9,492 bases of DNA from CAYUPY01 sp964446595 (GTDB lineage: Bacteria; Patescibacteriota; Dojkabacteria; J137; JAEUSD01): positions 1 through 9,492 of the forward strand of contig CAYUPY010000051.1 of the NCBI GenBank assembly GCA_964446595.1. The letters run 5' to 3'. This document shows positions 1 to 6,432 of the stretch, in pieces. The notes beneath the pieces are model-generated. The model did no database searches. It worked only from the letters and a program-made list of their open reading frames with translations, and had not been told where the DNA came from. The number at the start of each line of letters is the position of its first letter. The first letter of the stretch is position 1. The translations under genes and the position numbers were made by a program.

Positions 1-30
1 AAGGGAGGTTACCGCTATGATTTTTCTCAC
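1..30 (-). CDS. Possible 5' end of an unidentified gene (GTG start, cut by window edge)
   Basis: On the minus strand a GTG at 30-28 opens a frame that reads VRKIIAVTSL and runs off the window. An in-frame TAA lies directly before the GTG, so this would be the first possible start. A TATTTT box sits six bases upstream, the same spacing as the -10 boxes of the leading genes in this window. It lies 45 bp downstream of dnaG in the same orientation. rpoD often follows dnaG, but ten residues do not identify it as RpoD. With so few codons this may be chance. Confidence 0.22.
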   Translation of the reverse strand, partial: MRKIIAVTSL

Positions 31-75
31 TTACACAAAATATTTGACACTCTCGTTGATTACCATTGATGTGAT

Positions 76-1882
76 TTAGTTAAGTTGTTGTAACTTGTTA
101 GACAATATTAGTAAACTTTCCAAAAGCTTTTCATCTTCAGGCGAATTCTTTAGAGCCAAACGTAAGTCCAATATTTTACGTCTTAGCTGGGCCTGTTCTA
201 GCAGTCGCATTACCCTGAGTATTTCTTCCTCAATTAGTTTGTCTTCACTTATCTCTTCCAGGTCCCAGGTTAGTACCGTTTGCAGCTGTTCATTTTCCTC
301 TGGTGATAACTGCTCGCTTAAAACATGATAGCTTTTTCCTGATGACTTTTGCAGTCTGATTACTTCCAGTACCGCGCAATTCCTTTGGTCGGTAAACAGC
401 CCAGTATCAAGTTCATTTTCAAAATCACCGAAATTTTCAGTAGCGGCTAGTAAGGCGAGCAGGTAAAGCTCACGTCTACTAGGGTTATCAGGCTTTACGG
501 CTGGTGCATGCTGAGAGGGTCGTGCGGTCTGGGTGTTTTTTGCGGCTACTTGCTCGGCACTCTTAACTGGCAGCACTTGCCTTGCTCGAGGAGAGTCCTT
601 AGCCTCCAGTACTTGCTTTTGGATTATTTCTTGTGAAACACCAACTTCCATAGCTAGCCGTTGCATAAAGTGTTGTTTCTGAACAGCGTTTTGTATAGTT
701 GCGAGAATAGGCACTAATCGATTTGCGTAGTCACTCTTACCATCAGGGGAACCCAAATCTACTTGTTCTGCATATTTGTTAAACAAGTATTCTAGGCTGT
801 TGACTGCATGTTCAACTACATTTTTCCACTTTTCGGGCTCAGCCTGAATCAGGTCATCTGGATCCTTATAATCCCCTAGATCAATCACCTTATGCTGTAG
901 CCCAATTTTTTCGGCAATCGCCACAGCGTTAATTAAAGCTTTTTGTCCAGCCGCATCTGTATCAAAACAGAACAACACTAAATCAACGTATCTTTTTACT
1001 AGCTTAAGCTGTTGTTCGGTAATGGCAGTTCCTCCTGTAGCTGCTATGTTTTCCACCCCTACTTTATGTGATGCCAGTAGATCTAAATTCCCTTCCTGGA
1101 GTATTAATACTTTCTGGTGTCTGGCAGCGTCTTTTGCTTGGTATAGACCCATTAGGATTTCACTTTTATGATAAACAAGTGTTTCGGAGGAGTTTAAGTA
1201 CTTGGGTGCAAATTCTGACGCTTCCACAATGCGGCCGCTAAATCCCACTACCTGTCCTTTTAAGTTTATGATGGGCAGTACTAGTCTATCGCGGAATTTA
1301 TCGTAGATTTTGCCGTTTCTATTGACGATTAATCCCCATCTTTCCAAACTTTCTTCTTTATATCCTTTTTTCACCAGAAACGGGAGCAGGTTAGTACCTT
1401 TTGGAGCATAGCCTAATTTAAAAGTCTCTGCTTCTTGTGTGCGGATACCTCTCTTTTGCATATAGTCTCGACCAGGCTTGCCCGCATTATGTTTTAGAAG
1501 TACAAAGTTCCAATATTCCATAGCCAGTTTGTTCGCCGCGAATATGGCCTCTCGTTCTTGTTTATCTTTGTCATCGCTGCCGCCGACCATCTTTAATTCA
1601 TACCCAATGTGGTCGGCGGCGAGCTGCAATGCCTCCCTAAAATCCACACCTTCAAATTCCTCGATGAAACTAAAAATGTCACCACCTTTTCCACACCCAA
1701 AACATTTATAAATCTGTAGATCTGGATTGACCATAAAAGAAGGGCTTTTTTCCTGGTGAAAAGGGCATAAACCTTTAAAATTATGACCTGCTTGCTNNNN
1801 NNNNNNGCTTCAATTGCCCTCTTTGCCCCACAAAATCGACAATGTCTATTCTTTCCTTAATTATTTCGGAGTCAGATTGCAT
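76..1882 (-). CDS. dnaG: DNA primase DnaG, interrupted by a 10-N assembly gap
   Basis: Primase that makes RNA primers at the replication fork, working with the DnaB helicase in the cytoplasm. The coding frame extends upstream of the ATG at 1734: 1735-1794 encodes QAGHNFKGLCPFHQEKSPSF, completing a CHC2 zinc finger with C-x2-H-x17-C-x2-C spacing (C35, H38, C56, C59 in reconstructed numbering). Beyond the Ns, 1808-1882 encodes a normal DnaG N-terminus containing RIDIVDFV. Joined by a 3-bp overlap the protein is 597 residues, a usual DnaG length. The catalytic core shows KFRDRLVLPI (191-200), GFSGR (209-213) and PKYLNSSET (222-230). The Toprim motifs are EGNLD (from E259; EGYMD is more usual) and FDTD (D303, D305). 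An Ala/Pro/Gln-rich linker at about 425-465 precedes a helical C-terminal domain that should bind DnaB. ATG 1882 is preferred because it gives the standard N-terminus and has a TAATAT box five bases upstream; ATG 1897 (adding MLISN) is possible. Neither has a Shine-Dalgarno sequence. Confidence 0.95.
1797..1806. other. Assembly gap (10 Ns) inside dnaG, probably artificial
   Basis: A run of exactly ten Ns. As written it puts the two halves of dnaG out of frame: the codon phases of 1882 and 1734 differ by one. The left flank ends in GCT (1794-1796) and the right flank begins with GCT (1807-1809). Collapsing Ns and duplicate GCT restores one frame reading LKQAGHNFKGLCPFH, which matches the usual DnaG pattern LK-x-AG-x-N. 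The Ns are therefore likely a scaffolding placeholder between contigs that really overlap. Confidence 0.9.
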
Positions 1883-1887
1883 ATTAG

Positions 1888-1893
1888 ATATTA
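1888..1893 (-). promoter_or_regulatory. Candidate -10 box of dnaG (leaderless type)
   Basis: The minus strand reads TAATAT, then five bases, then the ATG at 1882. A -10 box at this distance would start the transcript at or next to the ATG. I see no convincing -35 hexamer 16-18 bp upstream (1910-1917), so this is the weakest of the three candidate promoters. Confidence 0.35.
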
Positions 1894-1913
1894 GCATTTA
1901 TGTAAAGAGGGTG

Positions 1914-1929
1914 AGTTTCCCGTGAAACT
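1914..1929. repeat. Inverted repeat AGTTTC-CCGT-GAAACT, possible operator
   Basis: Two perfect 6-bp arms (1914-1919 and 1924-1929) flank a 4-bp centre. The element lies mid-way in the divergent intergenic region, upstream of both candidate promoters: about 16 bp before the TTGATA of the plus operon and about 20 bp behind the TAATAT of dnaG. That position suits a regulator binding site. A 6-bp palindrome can also arise by chance, and no regulator gene is present in the window. Confidence 0.3.
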
Positions 1930-1944
1930 TAAATAACCTCATAA

Positions 1945-1973
1945 TTGATATTCCCAGCCGGAATGAGTAAAAT
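1945..1973 (+). promoter_or_regulatory. Sigma-70-type promoter of the ABC-2 operon
   Basis: TTGATA (1945-1950) and TAAAAT (1968-1973) are separated by exactly 17 bp, and each matches five of six consensus bases. Only five bases separate the -10 box from the ATG at 1979, so the predicted start of transcription falls on or beside the start codon. The mRNA would then be leaderless, in keeping with the absence of a Shine-Dalgarno sequence. Confidence 0.65.
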
Positions 1974-1978
1974 CCTCC

Positions 1979-2761
1979 ATGCTTACTTTCCCTCGCGTCT
2001 TTCTTTTCTATTTGCAAAGGTGGAGTGTGTACCCTTTAGAGGCTATAACGGAGTTATTAAAATATTTGATTAAGATTTCTTCCCTCTACTTATTTTGGTA
2101 TTTAGTTTTAGCAGGCACCAACAACGAAGAGAACATTAATACTTTACTTTCTTACTTCTTAATTTCTTCTGCTATCGGCACTTTTACCATGAGCCAGCTT
2201 GCCTACTATGGTAAAGAGCTGCGCTACTCGATCAAAAGAGGAGAAATAAGTAACCTGCTGGTAAAGCCGGTTTCAATCCTACCTTACTATATTTTCCGCG
2301 TTTGGGGCAAAAAAGCAGTACTAATTGCCATAATGTTTGGTGGTTTTTCAACAGGATTATTATTAATTGAAGGATTGAGTTTGGCTAATTTGCTTATGTT
2401 TCTTCCAATGTTGTTGGTGGCTACATGTTTGGGTTTCACGTTAAACTTGTTTGAGGGAGCACTTACCTTTTTTATAACTGAAGTAAGTGGGGTGAAAAAT
2501 ATGACAATGCACATAGTGAGAATATTTTCAGGTGCTCTGGTGCCTTTGCAGTTCTTTCCAGAGGGCTTGAGAGCTGTGGTGGAACTTACTCCTTTTCCAG
2601 GGATGATTTATGGGCCAACTCAGGCACTTTTGTCTGAGAATCCAATGACGGAAATGCAGGACATGCTGATAGTATCGGCTTTTTGGGCAATTTTATTGCT
2701 CACTTTGGCGATGTGGTTATGGAGAGTAGGACTACGTAAATATGAAGCAATTGGAATATGA
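1979..2761 (+). CDS. ABC-2 family exporter, permease subunit 1 (six-TM)
   Basis: Integral membrane subunit (260 aa) of an ABC exporter. Hydrophobic stretches at about 25-44, 55-75, 112-130, 137-158, 176-195 and 228-249 give six helices. Family marks of the ABC-2 permease group of the COG4587/COG3694 type are the cytosolic motif RGEISNLLVKP (87-97), a late segment SGALVPLQFFPE followed by TPFPG (184-208), and the C-terminal pattern GLRKYEAIG. ATG 1979 is the first start in frame, with an in-frame TGA just upstream at 1964. No Shine-Dalgarno is visible, and the promoter lies directly in front. The last base pairs overlap the next permease as ATGA, implying coupled translation and a 1:1 partner. 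This and the next permease should form the transmembrane heterodimer. Substrate is unknown; related systems are annotated loosely for drugs, lipids or polysaccharides. The membership of family is clear, the exact transported molecule is not. Confidence 0.88.
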   Translation: MLTFPRVFLFYLQRWSVYPLEAITELLKYLIKISSLYLFWYLVLAGTNNEENINTLLSYFLISSAIGTFTMSQLAYYGKELRYSIKRGEISNLLVKPVSILPYYIFRVWGKKAVLIAIMFGGFSTGLLLIEGLSLANLLMFLPMLLVATCLGFTLNLFEGALTFFITEVSGVKNMTMHIVRIFSGALVPLQFFPEGLRAVVELTPFPGMIYGPTQALLSENPMTEMQDMLIVSAFWAILLLTLAMWLWRVGLRKYEAIGI

Positions 2762-3564
2762 TTAGGTATCTAGATCTAGTTAGAATCAGTGTGCTCAACT
2801 CTTTCCGTTTGGACACTGCATTCCTTTTTAATAACTGGGCCAACATCCTATCAACTGTGGCATATACCATCACTTGGCTCCTGTTTTTTGAAATAGTCTA
2901 TTTAAATACACCTGAGTTAGCAGGGTATAACCGAAACGAAATGATTTTTTTTGTGCTGATAGCTCAAATTACCTTCTACATGATTACCGGGTTTCTACTG
3001 CAAAATATTATTAACTTAATTGTGGATGTTAACACCGGTCACTTTGATCTAGTTTTGAGTAAACCTGTGCCAAGTTTATTCTATGCCTTAATTAGAAGTT
3101 TAAGAGTATTTTCTACTATACGTGATGCACTTGTCCCCCTAACGCTGATGGTGTTTGCAATCGATTTTTCTTTATTGAATTTACAGCTTCCCAATCTTAT
3201 AGTGGGGGCAACAATTATGGTGATAGGGATCCTAGTTTCTTATTTGATAGCTTTAATTGCGTCTTTACCGGTATTTTGGCTAGGTGAGAGTAGGGGAACG
3301 TATGAGCTAGCAGCATTTTTACTTTTTGATCTGGCGGATGATATTCCCTACGAAGGTTTTGCAAAAGTTAGACCTCTACAGTTTATATTAACAGCGGCGG
3401 TACCGGTGTTATTGTCGACAGGGCTATCTACTTCAGTTATGCTTGGCAAGACAGCAGCGATTGATGGGCTATTAGTGGCAGCTTTGGCGACCGTAGCCAT
3501 CATACTCATTGCAAACTACCTTTGGCACTTGGCCTTAAGAAATTATAGTTCAGCATCATCTTAA
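2758..3564 (+). CDS. ABC-2 family exporter, permease subunit 2 (six-TM)
   Basis: Second membrane subunit (268 aa), paired with the gene before it through a 4-bp ATGA overlap. It carries the family motif GHFDLVLSKPVPSLFYALIR (94-113), the counterpart of RGEISNLLVKP in its partner, and ends with LRNYSSAS, typical of COG3694 permeases. Hydrophobic segments lie at about 28-48, 62-82, 125-145, 148-172, 207-229 and 235-258. The segment ASLPVFWLGESRG (168-180) between helices is also conserved in the family. The start is fixed by the overlap, and the only ribosome-binding hint is a weak TTGGA upstream, so translation probably relies on coupling. Sequence similarity to the first permease is low, so they are related but not a recent duplication. 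Function is inferred to be export together with the ATPase four bases downstream. Confidence 0.88.
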   Translation: MIRYLDLVRISVLNSFRLDTAFLFNNWANILSTVAYTITWLLFFEIVYLNTPELAGYNRNEMIFFVLIAQITFYMITGFLLQNIINLIVDVNTGHFDLVLSKPVPSLFYALIRSLRVFSTIRDALVPLTLMVFAIDFSLLNLQLPNLIVGATIMVIGILVSYLIALIASLPVFWLGESRGTYELAAFLLFDLADDIPYEGFAKVRPLQFILTAAVPVLLSTGLSTSVMLGKTAAIDGLLVAALATVAIILIANYLWHLALRNYSSASS

Positions 3565-3568
3565 AAAT

Positions 3569-4540
3569 ATGAATCATATAAAAGTAAAAGGTTTGGCTAA
3601 GAATTACCGCAAACTCATTAAACAAAACTTTTGGCGAGACTTGTTACGACCTCAGTTTGAACAAGTATCTGCTGTGTCCGAATTAGATCTAGAGATTAAA
3701 GAAGGTGAATCTGTGGCATTCTTGGGGCCAAATGGAGCAGGAAAGACGACCACCATTAAGATGTTGAGCGGATTGATTTATCCGTCCGGCGGAGAAATTG
3801 AAGTTTTGGGACACCTTCCTCAGAAGCGGCGGCCAGAATTTCTCCGCCAGATAGGTATTGTCATGGGTAGCAAGAATGCGCTGGAGTGGGATCTTACCCC
3901 TGAGCAGAACTACAAACTCCAGCGCACAATCTATGGTATCCCCGTAAATGACTACAATGATCGCCTGTCGCAATTAAGCGAAATGTTGAACATAACGAAG
4001 GTAATGAATACGCAATTACGCAAACTATCTCTAGGAGAGAGGATGAAAGTTGAGTTAATAGGGGCTATTTTGCATCAGCCGAAGATTCTATTTTTAGATG
4101 AACCTACAGTTGGCTTAGATATTACTTCTCGTAATACGATTAGAGATTTCTTGCGCACAATCCAACAGGAAACCAAAGTTACCATCCTACTCACCAGTCA
4201 TGATATGGATGATGTAGAGAACGTGTGCGACAGAGTAGTTGTAATCAGCAAGGGGAGAAAAGTCTTTGATAATGATTTGCAGAAGCTCAGTGCTCGCTAT
4301 AGTAATCAGAAGTTTGTGAAAGTAACGTTTAAAGCAGATACTAATATGACACTTGTATCTAAAATTATTACGAACCTAGAAGCAAAAGAAGAGAGCACTA
4401 AAGGCTTGGTGAAGACTATTTCTATTGAAAAGAGTCGCTTGCCTCAATTTTTACAGCAAATATCTGTGTTAGAGGTAGATGACATTGATATTATTCCAGT
4501 CCCGCTGGAAAGAATGATCGAGGACTTATTCGTAGCGTAA
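3569..4540 (+). CDS. ABC-2 family exporter, ATP-binding subunit
   Basis: Cytoplasmic ATPase (323 aa) energising the two permeases encoded just before it; four bases separate it from the preceding stop. Motifs in order: Walker A GPNGAGKT (53-60), ABC signature LSLGERMK (153-160; LSLGQR is usual in this family), Walker B ILFLDEPT (173-180), D-loop VGLD (181-184) and H-loop LTSHD (H211). The N-terminal insert YRKLIKQNFWRDLLRPQ and the roughly 90-residue C-terminal extension are typical of COG4586-type ATPases (about 320-330 aa). The Q-loop region reads GIVMGSKNALEWDL (96-109): serine 101 stands where GQ usually occurs, so the glutamine that contacts Mg and the permease seems absent. No Shine-Dalgarno is visible. 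The 3' end overlaps the convergent permease gene by 15 bp, leaving no space for a terminator between the operons. Confidence 0.92.
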   Translation: MNHIKVKGLAKNYRKLIKQNFWRDLLRPQFEQVSAVSELDLEIKEGESVAFLGPNGAGKTTTIKMLSGLIYPSGGEIEVLGHLPQKRRPEFLRQIGIVMGSKNALEWDLTPEQNYKLQRTIYGIPVNDYNDRLSQLSEMLNITKVMNTQLRKLSLGERMKVELIGAILHQPKILFLDEPTVGLDITSRNTIRDFLRTIQQETKVTILLTSHDMDDVENVCDRVVVISKGRKVFDNDLQKLSARYSNQKFVKVTFKADTNMTLVSKIITNLEAKEESTKGLVKTISIEKSRLPQFLQQISVLEVDDIDIIPVPLERMIEDLFVA

Positions 4541-5743
4541 GGCGTCAATCGGATTTAACTTAGCGGCTCTGTATGCAGGGTAGAAACCAAAGGTTATACC
4601 TATCACCGCAGATACTGAAGTGGCTAAGATAATGGCATCTAAAGTAAACAAAGCAGGTATTCCACCCAGCTCTGATATTAATAATGCAAACGTGAATCCC
4701 AATACTATACCGATTACACCACCAATGACCGTAAGCAGAAGTGCTTCAGCTAAAAACTGAATCATAATAGCTGACTCTTTAGCTCCGACAGCCTTACGAA
4801 GGCCGATTTCACGAGTTCTTTCAGTCACTGAAACCAGCATAATATTCATTATACCAATACCACCTACCAGTAATGAGATTCCAGCAATACTAGCTAGAAG
4901 TGTAGTAAAGATCCCGGTAATATCACCCACCAGGCTTAGCAACTCCGCAGCAGTAACTAAAGTAAATGGAGCCTTTTCCACATCTGTTACGCGATAAAAC
5001 TCAAGTAACTCATCTTCAATCTTATTGGCTGCTTGGTTTACTAGGTCATCACTTGAAACCTTAATAAACAGTTGCGAATAATCCTTTTCACCGATTAGGA
5101 TATTAGTGGCAGTTTTTAAGGGAACTAATAACCGGTCATCAATTTCTGCACTTTTTTCCTCCATCACCCCAATAACTGTATAGCTAGCGTCACCGATTTT
5201 AATATCTTTACCCACAGATTCGTTTTCGCCAAATAATTCTGCATCTATATCCGGTCCCAGCACCACTACGCGACGTAATTTAGCATTGTCATCTGCAGAG
5301 ATTGATCTGCCTGAGCTCATGGTTGCCTCAAATACTTCAAAGAAATCTTCGGTCACACCATAAACATTCTTAGTTTCCGTACGGGAACGATAACTGACCG
5401 GGAACAACTTTGATATCTCTGGAGATATCGCTGCCAGTTCTGGGAATGTGACAGGATTGTCTAAACGTTCTACCACTCGATTATCTATCCGGCTGGCAAC
5501 CAAAGCATTAATATTTGACCGTGAAGTTGGGCCAGAGAATCCTCCAACAGGTATGACAGTAATAGTATTAGCTCCCAAACCTTGAATTTGTTCTAGTATT
5601 TGCGCTTCCGCACCTCGGCCCACAGATAGCATCGCAATCACAGCAGATATTCCTATCACTATTCCGAGTGTAGTTAGAACTGAGCGTATTTTATTTGCAC
5701 CTACTGAATTGAACGCTGTTTTAATTATTGCGGTTAATTTCAT
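4526..5743 (-). CDS. MacB/FtsX-type ABC transporter permease
   Basis: Membrane subunit (405 aa) of a MacB-like type VII ABC system, which uses ATP to drive conformational work on extracytoplasmic partners rather than moving substrate through the membrane. One N-terminal helix (about 21-41) is followed by a large extracytoplasmic MacB_PCD-type domain (about 45-275) and three C-terminal helices (about 278-303, 330-356, 366-392). Family signatures are VLTTLGIVIGISAVIAML (22-39), GGIGIMNIMLVSVTERTREI (294-313) followed by GLRKAVGA, and FYPAYRAAKLNPIDALRYE (387-405). The ATPase is a separate gene directly upstream, as in Bacillus YknY/YknZ, not fused as in E. coli MacB. Start and upstream stop share ATGA (5740-5743), so translation is probably coupled; there is no Shine-Dalgarno. 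The last five codons lie antisense to the end of the convergent ATPase gene. Family is certain; substrate is unknown. Confidence 0.93.
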   Translation of the reverse strand: MKLTAIIKTAFNSVGANKIRSVLTTLGIVIGISAVIAMLSVGRGAEAQILEQIQGLGANTITVIPVGGFSGPTSRSNINALVASRIDNRVVERLDNPVTFPELAAISPEISKLFPVSYRSRTETKNVYGVTEDFFEVFEATMSSGRSISADDNAKLRRVVVLGPDIDAELFGENESVGKDIKIGDASYTVIGVMEEKSAEIDDRLLVPLKTATNILIGEKDYSQLFIKVSSDDLVNQAANKIEDELLEFYRVTDVEKAPFTLVTAAELLSLVGDITGIFTTLLASIAGISLLVGGIGIMNIMLVSVTERTREIGLRKAVGAKESAIMIQFLAEALLLTVIGGVIGIVLGFTFALLISELGGIPALFTLDAIILATSVSAVIGITFGFYPAYRAAKLNPIDALRYE

Positions 5744-6417
5744 TTATCTACAACTTTACCGTCTCTTAATTTAATAATTCTTTCTGCCTCTTCTGCAATC
5801 TCTAAGGAGTGGGTGATGAGTACAATCGTATTACCTTCAGCATTTAAGTCTTTCATTAGTTGCAAGATTTCTGTTGCTGTCTTGGTATCCAGATTTCCAG
5901 TAGGTTCATCTGCCATTAAAATAGATGGGTGCATAATTAATGCTCTCGCAATTGCTACTCTTTGGATTTGGCCGCCTGAAAGCTGGTTTGGCTTATTATT
6001 TAGCTTATCCCCTAGCCCTACTTTGTTTAAAAGTTCAATTGCGCGTTCTTTAGCGTCTGGCACTTCACCATAAGTGGTAGGCAGCAAAACATTATCCAGC
6101 ACAGAAGTACGTGCCAGTAAATTGAATTGTTGGAAAATAAATCCAATATCACGATTGCGAAATTCGGCTAATTGAGGCTTTTTTAACATACGTATATTTA
6201 CGCCCTCTACCAAGTAATCACCACTAGTGGGAACATCCAGTGCACCCAGAATATTCATCATCGTGCTCTTTCCAGAGCCAGAAGGTCCCATAATTGAAAC
6301 AAACTCTCCCTGCTCAATCTTCAAATTAATGCCCTTTAGAGCCTCAAACTCATTTTCCTGTCCGGCATTATAGGTTTTACGCAGGTCGCGCAGCTCAATT
6401 AAAGGTATATTGGACAT
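5740..6417 (-). CDS. MacB/LolD-type ABC transporter ATP-binding protein
   Basis: Cytoplasmic ATPase (225 aa) for the MacB-like permease it overlaps by 4 bp. All motifs are intact: Walker A GPSGSGKST (44-52), Q-loop FQQFNLL (95-101), signature LSGGQ (146-150), Walker B ILMADEPTGNLD (166-177) and H-loop ITHS (H203). The EPTGNLD version of Walker B and D-loop and the length near 225 are typical of the MacB/LolD/FtsE/YknY group. Its start lies 15 bp past the stop of the adaptor gene. The upstream sequence CGAAAGTAAT offers at most a weak GAAAG ribosome-binding site. Expected role: dimerise beneath the permease and power it. The family could also serve lipoprotein release or antimicrobial-peptide resistance, and nothing here decides between those. 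Confidence 0.94.
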   Translation of the reverse strand: MSNIPLIELRDLRKTYNAGQENEFEALKGINLKIEQGEFVSIMGPSGSGKSTMMNILGALDVPTSGDYLVEGVNIRMLKKPQLAEFRNRDIGFIFQQFNLLARTSVLDNVLLPTTYGEVPDAKERAIELLNKVGLGDKLNNKPNQLSGGQIQRVAIARALIMHPSILMADEPTGNLDTKTATEILQLMKDLNAEGNTIVLITHSLEIAEEAERIIKLRDGKVVDK

Positions 6418-6432
6418 ATTACTTTCGTATTG

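Larger units (their letters stand above)
1883..1978. promoter_or_regulatory. Divergent intergenic promoter region between dnaG and the ABC-2 operon
   Basis: The 96 bp between the two divergent starts hold a good promoter for the plus-strand operon, a weaker -10 box for dnaG, and a 6-bp inverted repeat between them. No RNA gene or further coding frame is apparent. An ATG at 1963 (+) opens a frame that closes after about 36 codons and matches nothing I recognise. Confidence 0.6.

Noticed and set aside
44..49. TTGACA hexamer on the plus strand, a perfect -35 match.
   Set aside because: No acceptable -10 box lies 16-18 bp downstream (the region reads TGATGTGATT), and transcription would run antisense into dnaG.
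31..66. Minus-strand ATG at 66 opening an 11-codon frame (MVINESVKYFV) after dnaG.
   Set aside because: Too short, no start signal, and it overlaps the candidate -10 box for the left-edge GTG.
2..79. Plus-strand 20-codon frame from ATG 17 to TAG 79 with a strong purine-rich site (AAGGGAGG) 8 bp upstream.
   Set aside because: The peptide is short, resembles nothing I know, and runs antisense into the 3' end of dnaG. The purine motif may instead be coding sequence of a gene on the other strand.
4494..4510. Perfect 6-bp hairpin TTCCAG-TCCCG-CTGGAA near the end of the ABC-2 ATPase gene, considered as a terminator.
   Set aside because: No T-run follows on either strand and it lies within coding sequence, so it lacks the form of an intrinsic terminator.
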